From Streptomyces sp. HUAS ZL42 (lineage in GTDB: Bacteria; Actinomycetota; Actinomycetes; Streptomycetales; Streptomycetaceae): a stretch of DNA of 64,000 nt. The translations under genes were made by a program, and so were the position numbers. Below, piece by piece: positions 31,920-41,185 of this stretch (positions within the stretch are counted from its first letter, which is position 1; the number at the start of each line of letters is the position of its first letter). The notes under the pieces are model-generated. The model did not search any database. It was not told the origin of the DNA and was given only the letters and a program-made list of their open reading frames with translations. The stretch covers positions 4,747,001 to 4,811,000 of the forward strand of contig NZ_CP160403.1 of assembly GCF_040782645.1 (NCBI RefSeq). The letters are read 5' to 3'.

Positions 31920-32941
31920 AGCAGCCACCACCCCACCAGGACGCTCGCCGTCACCGCCACCACCCAGGTCGTCGACGCGAACCGGACGGCGAAGGACCGG
32001 CCGAACGTCCCCGCCTGAAGCGCTATCAGCTTCAGGTCCACCATCGGGCCCACCACCATGAACGCCAGCCGGGCGGTGGCCGGGAAGGCGCTCAGCGAGG
32101 CGGCCACGAAGGCGTCGGCCTCGCTGCACACGCACAACACGACGGCGAGGACCGCCAGCAGTAGCACCGACAGCCAGGCGGACCCCGTGAACGCGTCGAG
32201 GACGGACCGCGGCACCGCGATGTCGAAGGTCGCCGCGGCCGCCGCGCCCAGCACCAGGAAGCCGCCGGCGTGCAGGAAGTCGTGCTGGAGGCCGGAGACG
32301 AAGGCCCGCGCACCCGTCGTCCGGGAGACCCGCGTCTTCGGCGGCCGCAGCCACTCCGCGCGCCCGAAGCGCGCCCACAGCCAGCCCATGACCACGGCGG
32401 TGGCGAGCGAGGCCACGAGCCGCGCGAGGACCATCCCCGGCTGGCCGGGGAAGGCGATGGAGGTCGCGACGAGCACGACCGGGTTGATGGCTGGCGCCGA
32501 GAGGAGGAACGCGAGGGCGGCGGCCGGGGCGACCCCGCGGCGCATCAGGCTCCCGGCCACCGGCACCGACGCGCACTCGCACCCGGGGAGGACCACGCCC
32601 GCCACGCCGGCCACCGGGACGGCGAGCGCCTGGTTGCGGGGGAGGAGGCGCCGGAAGACCCGCTCCGGCACGAAGGCGCCGATCGCCGCGGAGACGACCG
32701 TGCCGAGCAGCAGGAACGGCACGCCCTGGACGGCGACGGCCGTGAAGACGGTCCACCAGGCGGCCACGGGCGGGGTGTAGAGGTCGAGCGCGAGCATCGG
32801 CCCGAGGACGGACACGACGGTCACGACGGCGACGAGCGCGGCACCGCCGAGGACGGCGTACACGAGCGCCCGCACGGCGAACCGGAGGCCGTCGGCCACG
32901 GTCCGCCGGTCGTCCACGCGCACGTCCCGCCAGTCGGTCAC
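31916..32941 (-). CDS. Permease of the UPF0718/DUF318 family
   Basis: A 341-aa inner-membrane protein with about eight helices. PGCECASVPVAGSLMRRGV and LCVCSEADAFVAASLSAFP are the family Cys motifs, and LLSAPAINPVVLVATSIAF is conserved. Such permeases occur in pairs with TIGR03943 proteins (ycgR-ycgQ arrangement of Bacillus); the pair is thought to handle a metal or metal-linked process, though the substrate is not proven. The two genes overlap by four bases. Confidence 0.9.
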   Translation of the reverse strand: MTDWRDVRVDDRRTVADGLRFAVRALVYAVLGGAALVAVVTVVSVLGPMLALDLYTPPVAAWWTVFTAVAVQGVPFLLLGTVVSAAIGAFVPERVFRRLLPRNQALAVPVAGVAGVVLPGCECASVPVAGSLMRRGVAPAAALAFLLSAPAINPVVLVATSIAFPGQPGMVLARLVASLATAVVMGWLWARFGRAEWLRPPKTRVSRTTGARAFVSGLQHDFLHAGGFLVLGAAAAATFDIAVPRSVLDAFTGSAWLSVLLLAVLAVVLCVCSEADAFVAASLSAFPATARLAFMVVGPMVDLKLIALQAGTFGRSFAVRFASTTWVVAVTASVLVGWWLL

Positions 32942-32984
32942 CCGCGCAGGCTAGCGGCCCGGCCTGTGCGCCACCCCGGGTTCG

Positions 32985-34379
32985 TCACAGGGGAGGCTGT
33001 GCGGGCGCCGGCCCCAGCGTCGTCGTGCCCGGTGCCGTACGGTGCCTGAGCCCCGTCCGGTAGGCGTCCAGGGCGGCCTCCACGCGCCCCGTCCGCCGCA
33101 GCAAGTCCCCGAGCAGCCGGCACAGGTCGGCCAGGTCACCGGCGGCACCCGCCCGCTCCAGCAGGCTCAGCGCGCGTACGTAGTGCTCCTCGGCCCGCTC
33201 GGTGTCGCGGGCGTCCTCTGCGATGATGCCGAGCAGGCGGTGGGCGGCGGCGGAGTGCAGGGCGCCGCGTTCGGCGCTGAAGTCGCTGAGTACCTGGTGG
33301 AGCAGCGCGGCGGCCTCATCGGACTTGCCGCGCCGGTGCAGTACGTCGGCGAGCTCGACGGCGACCTGACTGGTGTAGAGGGCTGCGCGCTTGGCGGAGA
33401 GCATGGTCTGGGCGGCCCGCAACTCCTCCTCCGCGCGCTCCAGTTCGCCGTTCTGCGCGCACACGTACCCGCGCATCCAGTGGCAGTTGGCGAGCTCGGT
33501 GCTGATCTGGAGCTGCCGGTACAGCTCGGCCGCCTTCGCCAGCGACGCGTCGGCCTCGGCCATCCGCCCCTCGGCGAGCAGGGTGCGGGCGACGGAGCGG
33601 TGCATCCGGGCGACCAGTGCGGGGTCGGCGACCTGGGGCGCCAGGGCGAGGGCGAACTCGGCGGCCTGGGCGGCGCGGGCCTGCGCCCCCATGTCCATGT
33701 AGGGCCCGATGACGGAGGCGTACAGGAGCAGCAGGGCTTCGGGGTCGTGCAGCCCGCTCCGGTTCAGCTCGTCGAGAGTGGACTCCAGCAGGTAGACGGC
33801 GTAACGGAGTTCCCCCGCGAGGTAGTGGGAGACGGCGCGCCCGCGCAGCGCGGGGACACGGGCGGGAAGGGGCGCCTCGCCGAGGCATGCCTCGGCCCGC
33901 TCGAAGAACTCCCGGGCGACCTCCAGATCACCCGTCTCGACGGCGCACTCCCCGAGTCCGAGCAGCGCGGTGGCCTCCACCTCGACCAGTGCGTGCGTCC
34001 GAGCCTCTCCCAGCAGCCGGGCGTACTGCTCGGCCGCCACCTCCGCCTCACCGGTCGCGAGCGTGCGCTGGGCCTCGGTGAGCCTCAGCCGCAGATCGGT
34101 GACGAGCCGGGCGGAACGCCCGGTGGCCAGTTCCTCGAAGTCGACACCGAGCCGCTCGGCGATGTACTTCAGCGCCTCGTCGGAGGGCCGGACCCGGCCC
34201 GCCTCCAAGGTGGAGATGTAGGCGGGTGTGTACGTCGGTTCCGCCAACTGCCGCTGCGTCAGCCCGCGTTCGACCCGCAACCGCTGCACCCGCCGCCCGA
34301 TGACCTCGGGCCCGTCCCGCTCGACCACGCGCCGACTCCCCCAACTCCCCTTGGCCCTCTTGCCGTTGGCCTCCGTCAA
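32985..34379 (-). CDS. XRE-family regulator with TPR domain
   Basis: A 464-aa regulator. IGRRVQRLRVERGLTQRQLAEPTYTPAYISTLEAGRVRPSDEALKYIAERLGVDFEELATG is a helix-turn-helix of the XRE type (about residues 27-90). The remaining 370 residues are helical TPR-like repeats (ALLGLGECAVETGDLEVAREFFERAEACL, ADASLAKAAELYRQLQI, and others). This layout matches peptide-responsive RRNPP regulators of Firmicutes and many large Streptomyces regulators of unknown ligand. It is divergent from a small exported peptide gene (34468) across a 88-base gap with palindromic TTAA sites. Confidence 0.85.
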   Translation of the reverse strand: MTEANGKRAKGSWGSRRVVERDGPEVIGRRVQRLRVERGLTQRQLAEPTYTPAYISTLEAGRVRPSDEALKYIAERLGVDFEELATGRSARLVTDLRLRLTEAQRTLATGEAEVAAEQYARLLGEARTHALVEVEATALLGLGECAVETGDLEVAREFFERAEACLGEAPLPARVPALRGRAVSHYLAGELRYAVYLLESTLDELNRSGLHDPEALLLLYASVIGPYMDMGAQARAAQAAEFALALAPQVADPALVARMHRSVARTLLAEGRMAEADASLAKAAELYRQLQISTELANCHWMRGYVCAQNGELERAEEELRAAQTMLSAKRAALYTSQVAVELADVLHRRGKSDEAAALLHQVLSDFSAERGALHSAAAHRLLGIIAEDARDTERAEEHYVRALSLLERAGAAGDLADLCRLLGDLLRRTGRVEAALDAYRTGLRHRTAPGTTTLGPAPAQPPL

Positions 34380-34387
34380 CCCCTACG

Positions 34388-34413
34388 TTAATCGGCGAAT
34401 TAAGCGTGCTTAA
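34388..34413. promoter_or_regulatory. Overlapping TTAA palindromes, candidate operator of the XRE regulator
   Basis: TTAAT-CGGCG-AATTAA (34388-34403) and the perfect palindrome TTAAGCGTGCTTAA (34400-34413, two-base centre) overlap in a short A/T-rich island, centred close to the regulator start (34379) and 55 bases before the small peptide gene. A/T-rich dyads of this size are rare in this genome and suit an autoregulatory site. Confidence 0.55.
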
Positions 34414-34467
34414 CACATTGCTGTAATTTCCCGTCGTCACCGTCGTCACCGCCGTTGCGAGGTAGCC

Positions 34468-34641
34468 GTGCCCGGACGCACATCCACCCGCTACGCCAGG
34501 AGCGTCGCCGCAGCCGTGGTGGCCGTCGCGGCCCTGATCATCGCGGCGAACGCGGGACCCGCGAGAGCGGCGGCCGACGACACGCCCCCGCACACGCCTT
34601 CCGCCGCGTCCGGCCTCCATGTCCCATCCTCATTCGGCTGA
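34468..34641 (+). CDS. 57-aa exported peptide next to the XRE-TPR regulator
   Basis: GTG 34468 opens VPGRTSTRYARSVAAAVVAVA..., a basic start and hydrophobic core ending in GPARAAADD, a likely signal-peptidase site near residue 34. The mature part would be about 23 residues (DDTPPHTPSAASG...HVPSSFG). GAGG lies 7 bases upstream. Stop at 34639-34641 is 3 bases from the convergent gene end. No family is recognised; a coincidental open frame cannot be excluded. Confidence 0.5.
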   Translation: MPGRTSTRYARSVAAAVVAVAALIIAANAGPARAAADDTPPHTPSAASGLHVPSSFG

Positions 34642-34644
34642 CGT

Positions 34645-35739
34645 TCAGCCCTGCGTCTGCAGTTGACGCAGATGCCGCCGCACATGGTCCAGGGCGCCCT
34701 GCCGGCGCCCCGGCACCCGCATCCGCAAGTCCGCGAGCGCGGATCCGAGTTCCTGGACCCGCGCCGCGTCATCGATACGCCCCCACTGGTGGTGCGCCCG
34801 GTCGACGGCCGCCTCCACGGCAGGCGCGTCGGGCTGCTGCCCCGCGGCCAGCCGCGCACTCGCCACCGCCAGCCAGGCCCGGCAACTCCGCTCGGCGTCT
34901 CCCGCGAACATCGCCAGATCGGCCCGCACCTCGGTCCAGTGCAGCGCTTCCTCGGAGGCGGGTCCATGGGCCTGTACGGCGGCCTTTTCCCACTGGGCGG
35001 CCAGGACATCGGCGTCACCGTGCCGACCGGACTGGACGGCGGTGGCGATGACGGCGTGGGGATCGGCGCCTCCGAGCGGGCCCGGCGCGCGACGAGCGGC
35101 TGGTTCCGCAACCCCGGGTGCCCCCAGCAACAGGTCCGCGTACCCCTCGCTGCCCAGACGCCCCACCGCCTGCTGGTGCAACTGCTCCACCGGCGGACGC
35201 CACCCGCTGCGCAGAATCGTCGCGACCGCCTTCATGTACGACGGCTGCGCCACCGTCCGCCGGGACGGCGGCGGCGCGATGCGACCGTAAACGGCGTTGT
35301 TGCGGCCGCAGTCGAGGGGGTTGGCACGCAGCTGCTCCCAGCTCTCCGCGTCCGCGTGCAGGTCGAGCACCAGCGTCGTCGCCCCGGTCGCCCGCAGTCG
35401 CAGTTCCTCCCGGAACCAGTGCCAGGGGAACGCCGTGTAGCGGACCGTCGCCGGGGTCGTGCGAGCCAGGGCCAGGTGGGGCAGGCGCTGCCGGCGGTCG
35501 AGTTGCAGCTGGCCGGTGACGAAGACGGTCAGCGGGCCGGGAGCGGCCGCGGCGGCGCGCAGCCGGGTCAGTACGGCCTGCGGCTCGAGCGGGTCGGCGA
35601 GTTCGACGACGTTCGCGGTGTCCGTGCCGGCCAGCACGGCGGGCGGCACCGCGGCGAGCACGGGCAGCACGGAGGCCGCGTCCACCAGACACCCCTTGCC
35701 CACGGGCGAGGCCGCGAGCAGCAGCACGGTTCCGGGCAT
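34645..35739 (-). CDS. Degenerate caspase-like domain protein with helical repeat tail
   Basis: A 364-aa cytosolic protein. Residues 1-175 follow the caspase/C14 layout: VLLLAASPV, a LVDAASVLPVLAA helix, a strand LTVFVTGQLQLDRRQRLPHLALART where active homologues have a G-H-G motif, TAFPWHWFREELR, and TTLVLDLHADAESW where active ones have D-C-C. His and Cys are absent, so it should be a pseudo-protease. Residues 200-364 are helical with TPR-like spacing. ATG 35739 has GGGGGACG upstream. I infer the fold from pattern alone. Confidence 0.6.
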   Translation of the reverse strand: MPGTVLLLAASPVGKGCLVDAASVLPVLAAVPPAVLAGTDTANVVELADPLEPQAVLTRLRAAAAAPGPLTVFVTGQLQLDRRQRLPHLALARTTPATVRYTAFPWHWFREELRLRATGATTLVLDLHADAESWEQLRANPLDCGRNNAVYGRIAPPPSRRTVAQPSYMKAVATILRSGWRPPVEQLHQQAVGRLGSEGYADLLLGAPGVAEPAARRAPGPLGGADPHAVIATAVQSGRHGDADVLAAQWEKAAVQAHGPASEEALHWTEVRADLAMFAGDAERSCRAWLAVASARLAAGQQPDAPAVEAAVDRAHHQWGRIDDAARVQELGSALADLRMRVPGRRQGALDHVRRHLRQLQTQG

Positions 35740-35942
35740 CGTCCCCCCTGGTGTCACGGTCGGTCGCGTCGATCACGTACGTCAGCACCGTAACCGCTGC
35801 GGCTGCAAAGGAGGGTCTCAGGACCGCAAACGTCCATCTACGGGGGCTTCGTGCCCCGCGAAAGTCCGGGCGCCCGACTTGCCACCGCCCCTCCCCAGGT
35901 GTGCCCTGGAAGGGGCGGGCGTCGAGAGAGAGGAGTGCCCTC

Positions 35943-36371
35943 ATGGCTCATGCGGCACCCGCGTCCGGAATGCGCCGCACACCGGACGTCTTCAGCGAGC
36001 GCGTCCACACAGTGGCCGACTGGGCCGTACCCGTCGGGCTCGGCCTCGTCTACGGCTACTGGGCCGCGGCCAACCGCCGCGACGGCGGCCCCATCACCGG
36101 CTGGAACGTGCTGTTCGGCTTCGTGGCCGCAGCCGTGTTCGCGGCGCTCTGGATCGCCGTGCACGCCCTGGCCCCGCACATGAAGCGCGAGTTGCACGCG
36201 CTGCTGTGGACCGCCTTCGCCGGTATCGCCTTCGGCTTCCTCTACAGCCAGACGGGCGCGACCGCCCTGCGCTCCACGGGCATGGCGCTGGCAATCGCGG
36301 CGAGCGTGTTCGCGGTGCTGTTCTACCGCTACTACACGCACGAGGACGCGGAGGGCCACCGCATCAGGTGA
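35943..36371 (+). CDS. Small polytopic membrane protein
   Basis: A 142-aa protein with four hydrophobic helices (about residues 30-45, 57-78, 87-105, 113-130) and a soluble acidic tail ending in HEDAEGHRIR. Not assigned to a family. ATG 35943 follows GAGAGGAG. A strong terminator follows at 36383-36416. Confidence 0.77.
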   Translation: MAHAAPASGMRRTPDVFSERVHTVADWAVPVGLGLVYGYWAAANRRDGGPITGWNVLFGFVAAAVFAALWIAVHALAPHMKRELHALLWTAFAGIAFGFLYSQTGATALRSTGMALAIAASVFAVLFYRYYTHEDAEGHRIR

Positions 36372-36382
36372 GCAGGAACGGA

Positions 36383-36416
36383 GCGTGGGCCCCGGCCTGG
36401 TCGCCGGGGCCCACGC
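36383..36416. terminator. 14-bp hairpin between convergent genes
   Basis: Arms 36383-36396 and 36403-36416 pair perfectly around a six-base loop, between the membrane-protein gene (+) and the SH3 gene (-). Confidence 0.82.
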
Positions 36417-36471
36417 CTTCCCTCATCCCTCCACCCCTCGGGCGCCCCGGAGCGGGGCGCGGTCGCCCGGC

Positions 36472-36975
36472 TCAGCCGCCCGAGGAGGATCCGGAAACAC
36501 TCCAGCTCCACGAACCCGAAAAGCTCCACGAGACGGAACCCGAAGCGCTCCAGGAGTCGTTCCAGAACGGGTCGTCCCAGTTGGTCCAGCTGCCGTCCTT
36601 CCACCGCGGGCAGGGGTCCGCGCAGGCGGGGACCCGCGCTCCGCCGGTGTCGACGAAGGCGGCGCTCGCCCATGCCCGGGCGCCGGCGAGCCAGTACCAG
36701 TTCGGGTTGCCGTGCACGCTCTCCCCCTGGACCATGCACTGCACGCGGTCCTTGCTGCCGGGCGCGAGCGAGCCGACGACGGGTGCGTGGGTGGAGGGCG
36801 CCTGCCGGAGGTTGAGGTCCGTACGGGAGACGACGGTGCCCCAGACGGCGCCGCCGTGTCCGTCCGCGTGGGTCGACGGGGCCGCCGCAGCGGTGGTGCC
36901 CGCCGCCGCGACGGCGAGAGTGCCACCGGTGAGCAGGGCCGCGGCCAGGGTTCGCGCCGCCGGAGTGGTGCGCAT
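36472..36975 (-). CDS. Secreted SH3b-domain protein
   Basis: A 167-aa exported protein. Residues 1-33 form a Tat/Sec-type signal (MRTTPAARTLAAALLTG...GTTAAAA). The bacterial SH3 domain spans about 43-115, beginning VVSRTDLNLRQAPSTHAPVVGSL and containing WYWLAGARAWASAAFV. The tail is Trp/Ser rich. SH3b domains bind peptidoglycan. ATG 36975 has AGAAGGAGG upstream. Confidence 0.84.
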   Translation of the reverse strand: MRTTPAARTLAAALLTGGTLAVAAAGTTAAAAPSTHADGHGGAVWGTVVSRTDLNLRQAPSTHAPVVGSLAPGSKDRVQCMVQGESVHGNPNWYWLAGARAWASAAFVDTGGARVPACADPCPRWKDGSWTNWDDPFWNDSWSASGSVSWSFSGSWSWSVSGSSSGG

Positions 36976-37119
36976 GATCGGCCTCCTTCTCCCCAGAACC
37001 ATGAGACACCCGTTCGGGTGAACCCTCCACCGGAGGGCGGAATCCCCAGCTCCGGCCGCGTGCACCCGTACGGCCGACCAGCACTCGCGCGCCCCGCCCC
37101 CGCCCTCTTGCCTGGAAGC

Positions 37120-38013
37120 GTGTCCCGACGTCTGCGGACCGCCCTGTCGGCCGCCCTGATCGCCCTGGCGTGCCTCCTCGTGCCGTTCGGGGCGCTGGCG
37201 GCCTGGGCGGCGTACGGGCTCGCCGACACCGGCCGGTACGTCACCACGATGGCGCCGCTGGCCTCCGACCCGGACGTGCGGAACGCGGTCGCCGACACGG
37301 TGGGCGCGGGCATCATGCGCGAGGTCGACGCCCGCCGCGCCGTGCCCCCCGTCGTGGCCCCCTTCGTGCACGACGCGGTGCGCTCGTTCACCCAGACGCG
37401 GGCCTTCCGCACCGCGTGGGACGCGGGCAACCGGGCCACGCACCACGCCTTCATGGACGCGCTGCGCGACGAGCGCTCCCGCCCGGTCACCGTCGACCTC
37501 GCCCCCGTCACCGCCCAGGTCAAACTCCAGCTCGCCCAGGACAACGTGCCGTTGGCGAACCGCATCCCCGTCGAGCACACCGCTCTCGCCGTGCTCCCGG
37601 CCCAGGACCTTGCTCCGCTCCGGAAGGGGTACCACGTGCTCGAAGTCGCCGGTTTCTGGCTGCCCGTCGCGTCCGTCGTCTTCGCCGTCGCCGGCATCGC
37701 CCTCGCCGTCCACCGCCGCCGCGCGATCACCGCGACCGCGCTGGGCACGGCCCTCGGCGGCGCGCTCCTCGGCCTCGCCGTGGCCATCGGCCGCCGGCTC
37801 ACCCTGGCCGACCTGCCCGAAGAGCTCCACCGGCCGGCGGCGGGCGCCGTCTACGACGCCCTCACGGCCACCCTGCGCACGGCATCCTGGCTCCTCCTCA
37901 CCCTCGGTCTGACGGTCGCGGCGGCCACGTGGCTCACTCGGTACGTACGGGTCCTGCGCGTCGTACGACGCCGCCGAGCATCGGCAGCACCTCCGACACG
38001 AGTCCGAGCCTGA
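37120..38013 (+). CDS. Membrane protein of unknown function
   Basis: A 297-aa protein: one N-terminal helix (residues 5-30), a 160-residue extracytoplasmic region (beginning TGRYVTTMAPLASDPDVRNAVADTVG) and three to four C-terminal helices (from about 175), with a basic end. Its length and helix pattern match a group of actinobacterial integral membrane proteins without assigned role. GTG 37120 with GGAAG upstream is likely but not certain. Confidence 0.7.
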   Translation: MSRRLRTALSAALIALACLLVPFGALAAWAAYGLADTGRYVTTMAPLASDPDVRNAVADTVGAGIMREVDARRAVPPVVAPFVHDAVRSFTQTRAFRTAWDAGNRATHHAFMDALRDERSRPVTVDLAPVTAQVKLQLAQDNVPLANRIPVEHTALAVLPAQDLAPLRKGYHVLEVAGFWLPVASVVFAVAGIALAVHRRRAITATALGTALGGALLGLAVAIGRRLTLADLPEELHRPAAGAVYDALTATLRTASWLLLTLGLTVAAATWLTRYVRVLRVVRRRRASAAPPTRVRA

Positions 38014-38143
38014 GGCAAAGGGCAACGCCCGTACTCGTCCCGCGAGACTCCGCGCAACCCCCGGCCCACCCGCCTCGTCTTATGAGGGAGGATTCGGGCA
38101 TCCTCACCCGAAGCGGGGGAGCGCAGGAGCGGAGGGCCTGGCC

Positions 38144-39139
38144 TTGGACACTGCGGAGGCTGAGCGGACGACAGCCGACGGCACCCGGCGAACCGGCTCA
38201 CGCCGCCTCGCAGCCTGGTGCGCCGCCCTGATGCTGGCCGGCGTGAGCACGGTCGTCGGATGCCGTGCCGCCGACACCGACGGCATCACCCCCGTCCCAC
38301 AGCTCCTCGCCTTCCTGCCCTGGCTGCTCGTACCCACCGGCGCCGCACTCCTCCTGGGCCTGCTCGCACGATGGTGGACCGGCGTGGCGTGGGGCGTCGT
38401 CGTCCTCGGCCTGCTCGCGTGGTTCATCGAGCCGTACGCCACAAGCGACGAGCCCACCGGCGCCCCGCTCACCGAGCTGCGCGTGCTGACCTCGAACGTC
38501 GAGTTCGGGCGGGCGACCGACGCCCTGATCACCGCCGTGCGGCGCGAGAAACCCGACGTGGTGTTCGTGCAGGAGTGCGAGTACCGCTGCGACGCGGCAC
38601 TCAAGCAGGCCTTCGACACCACGTACCCGTACCGTCAGGCCGTCGAGGCCCCCGGCTCCTCGGGCTCCGTGGTCCTCAGCCGCTTCCCCCTCAAGGGCAC
38701 GGACGGCGTCACCGGCACCATGGGCATGCCCGGCGCCGTCGCCGACGTCCGCGGCCACACCGTACGGCTCCAGCTCGCGCACCCCATGCCCCCGCTGCCC
38801 GGCCAGGTCAGCGTCTGGCGCCGCGAGCTGCGCGCACTGCGCGACTTCGCCGCCGCCGACCGGCGCACCCCCACCATCGTCGCCGGCGACTTCAACGCCT
38901 CCCAGGACCACGCCGCCTTCCGCCGCATCCTCGACGCCGGCCTGCGCGACGCCGCCCGCCTGGCCGGCCACGACCGCACGCCCAGCTGGCCGGCCCGCAC
39001 CACCCCCGCGCTCGGTGCCCAGATCGACCACGTGCTCCTGTCGGAGGACTTCTCCGCGAGCCGTGTCCGCTTCCTCGACCTGACCGGCTCCGACCACCGC
39101 GCGCTGCTCGCCGACATCACGCTCCACCAGCGCGAATGA
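38144..39139 (+). CDS. Membrane-anchored EEP-family (endonuclease/exonuclease/phosphatase) enzyme
   Basis: A 331-aa protein. Three membrane helices (about 20-40, 53-75, 78-97) anchor the EEP fold outside. LRVLTSNVEFGRATDAL, DVVFVQECE (Glu ligand), TIVAGDFNASQDH (D-x-N) and SDHRALLADI (terminal D-H) are the complete metal-binding and catalytic set. Members cleave phosphodiester bonds in nucleic acids, lipids or phosphoesters; the substrate cannot be read. TTG 38144 is used. Confidence 0.85.
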   Translation: MDTAEAERTTADGTRRTGSRRLAAWCAALMLAGVSTVVGCRAADTDGITPVPQLLAFLPWLLVPTGAALLLGLLARWWTGVAWGVVVLGLLAWFIEPYATSDEPTGAPLTELRVLTSNVEFGRATDALITAVRREKPDVVFVQECEYRCDAALKQAFDTTYPYRQAVEAPGSSGSVVLSRFPLKGTDGVTGTMGMPGAVADVRGHTVRLQLAHPMPPLPGQVSVWRRELRALRDFAAADRRTPTIVAGDFNASQDHAAFRRILDAGLRDAARLAGHDRTPSWPARTTPALGAQIDHVLLSEDFSASRVRFLDLTGSDHRALLADITLHQRE

Positions 39140-39198
39140 GGAGGAAAGCGGAAACCCCGACGGCCTGATGAGCTGGACAACGTGCTCATAATGGGCCC

Positions 39199-41142
39199 AT
39201 GCCCCGCGAGTTCCCGATCGGCCTCACTCCTCCCGACTGGCTGGTCCGGAACCTCCAACCGCAGCAGGCCCCCGTCAACCGGTCCGCCGTCGCCCGCGCC
39301 GCGCTCGCGATGACCCTGCCCCTGGTGCTCGGACTCATGGCCGGCAAGCCCGAGTACGGGGCCCTCGCCTCCATGGGCGCCCTGTCCGGCGTCATCGGCG
39401 ACACCGCGGACGCCTACCGCATGCGGCTGCTCAACATCGCGATCCCCCAGGCCTTCGGCGCGGTCGGCATCGCCCTCGGCTCGCTGGTGTACGGCCACGG
39501 CTGGATCGCCGTCGCCGTCGTCACCGGCGTGGCACTCGTCTCGGGGATGATCTCGACGATCGGCGCGGTGGCCTCGGTGTCCGGCCTGCTGCTGTTGCTG
39601 AACTCCGTGGTGGGCGCGGGACTGCCGATGCCGGGCGACTGGTGGCTGGCCCCCGTCCTGATGACCGGCGGCGGACTGCTCGTGCTCGCCCTGGCACTGC
39701 TCGCCTGGCCGCTGCGCTCCGGGGTGCCGGAACGGACGGCCGTCGCGGACACGTACCGGACGGTGGCCGCCCTGCTCGCCGCCTGCGGCAGCGAGATACC
39801 CGGGGAGTACGACGAGGCCCGGCACACCGTCACCCAGTCGCTGAACCAGTCGTACGACCTCGTCCTCGCCCGGCGCGCCCGCCACCACGGCCGCAGCCCC
39901 GAACTCACCCGCCTGCTCGCCCAGTTGAACGCGATCACGCCGGTCGTGGAGGCCGCCCCCGCCGCCAACCTGAGCGGCCGGCCCCTGCCCGCCGAGATCC
40001 CCGCGGCCGTACACCACCTCGCCCGCGCCGTGGAGACCGGCTACACCGGCCCGATAGGTCTCGACCTGCCCGAGCCGACCGGCGAGACGTCCCGCGTGGT
40101 GAACCACGCCCTGCGCCACGCGGCCGAGGTGGTCAGGGCCCCCGACGTGGACCCGCGCGGCATCGACGACCGCCTGGGCCGCCCCGCCGCCCTCGGTGTC
40201 CGCGCCGCCCACGCCGCCCGCAACGTCGCCCTGTCCGCCGCCTCCTGGCGCTACGGCCTGCGCCTGGCCCTGTGCATCGGGCTGGCCCAGGTTTTGGTCT
40301 CGATCATCACAGTCCCACGCTCCTACTGGGTGGCCCTGACGATCACTTTCGTCCTGAAGCCCGACTTCGGCTCGGTGTTCTCACGGGCACTGCTGCGGGC
40401 GCTGGGCACGGTTGCGGGCCTGGTCGTCGCGGCGGCCGTACTGGCCGAAGTCCCGCGAGGCTGGTGGGACGTACCGGCGATGCTGCTGCTGGCCCCGTTG
40501 ATCCCGGCGCTGACGCCGAGGGGCTACGGCTACCAGACGGCCGCCATCACCCCGGTGATCCTGCTTCTGTCGGACATCCTGAACCACCAGGGCACGGCCC
40601 TGCTGCTGCCCCGCCTCGTGGACTCCCTGATGGGTTGCGCGATCGCGCTGGTCGCGGGCTATCTGCTGTGGCCGGAGAGCTGGCACACGCGCGTCGGCGA
40701 CCGCCTGGCGGACGCGGTCGCGGACACCGCCCGCTACGTGGAGTCCGCGTTCGGCGAGGCCACGGACCCGGCGGCCCGCGCGCGCATGCGGCGCCGTCTG
40801 TACCGCGATCTGTCCGTCATCCGTACGGAGTTCCAGCGCGCCCTGACAGAACCGCCGCCCACCGGCCGCCGGGCCGCGGCCTGGTGGCCCCTGGTCGTCG
40901 CGGTGGAACGCATCGTGGACGCGACGACGGCGGCGAGGGTCCGCGTGAAACACGGAGCCTCGCCGCCGTCGGAGGCGGAAATTACCCATGTCGCCCTGCA
41001 ACTTCGGGATTTGTCCGAAGGCGTACGGGAGGCCGAAACCCTGTACGCCGTCCGCACGGACCTCACGGGCCCGGCCAACAGCGTCCTGGAACCACTCCGC
41101 CAGGAGGTGGCAGCAGCGAGGGCGATAGCGTCACCGCACTGA
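39199..41142 (+). CDS. FUSC-family membrane protein
   Basis: A 647-aa protein of the fusaric-acid-resistance/aromatic-exporter type. Two membrane blocks (about residues 30-160 and 350-490) of five to six helices each flank a soluble helical region with AVHHLARAVETGY, and the C-terminus is cytosolic. MTLPLVLGLMAGKPEYGALASMGALSGVIGDTADAYRMRLL is the family start, LTITFVLKPDFGSVFSRALLRALGTVAG is the second conserved signature. Likely an efflux or envelope protein; substrate unknown. Confidence 0.88.
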   Translation: MPREFPIGLTPPDWLVRNLQPQQAPVNRSAVARAALAMTLPLVLGLMAGKPEYGALASMGALSGVIGDTADAYRMRLLNIAIPQAFGAVGIALGSLVYGHGWIAVAVVTGVALVSGMISTIGAVASVSGLLLLLNSVVGAGLPMPGDWWLAPVLMTGGGLLVLALALLAWPLRSGVPERTAVADTYRTVAALLAACGSEIPGEYDEARHTVTQSLNQSYDLVLARRARHHGRSPELTRLLAQLNAITPVVEAAPAANLSGRPLPAEIPAAVHHLARAVETGYTGPIGLDLPEPTGETSRVVNHALRHAAEVVRAPDVDPRGIDDRLGRPAALGVRAAHAARNVALSAASWRYGLRLALCIGLAQVLVSIITVPRSYWVALTITFVLKPDFGSVFSRALLRALGTVAGLVVAAAVLAEVPRGWWDVPAMLLLAPLIPALTPRGYGYQTAAITPVILLLSDILNHQGTALLLPRLVDSLMGCAIALVAGYLLWPESWHTRVGDRLADAVADTARYVESAFGEATDPAARARMRRRLYRDLSVIRTEFQRALTEPPPTGRRAAAWWPLVVAVERIVDATTAARVRVKHGASPPSEAEITHVALQLRDLSEGVREAETLYAVRTDLTGPANSVLEPLRQEVAAARAIASPH

Positions 41143-41185
41143 CGCTCTTCAGCCACCGAGCGTTGGTCCGCGGGCATGCGGGCAA

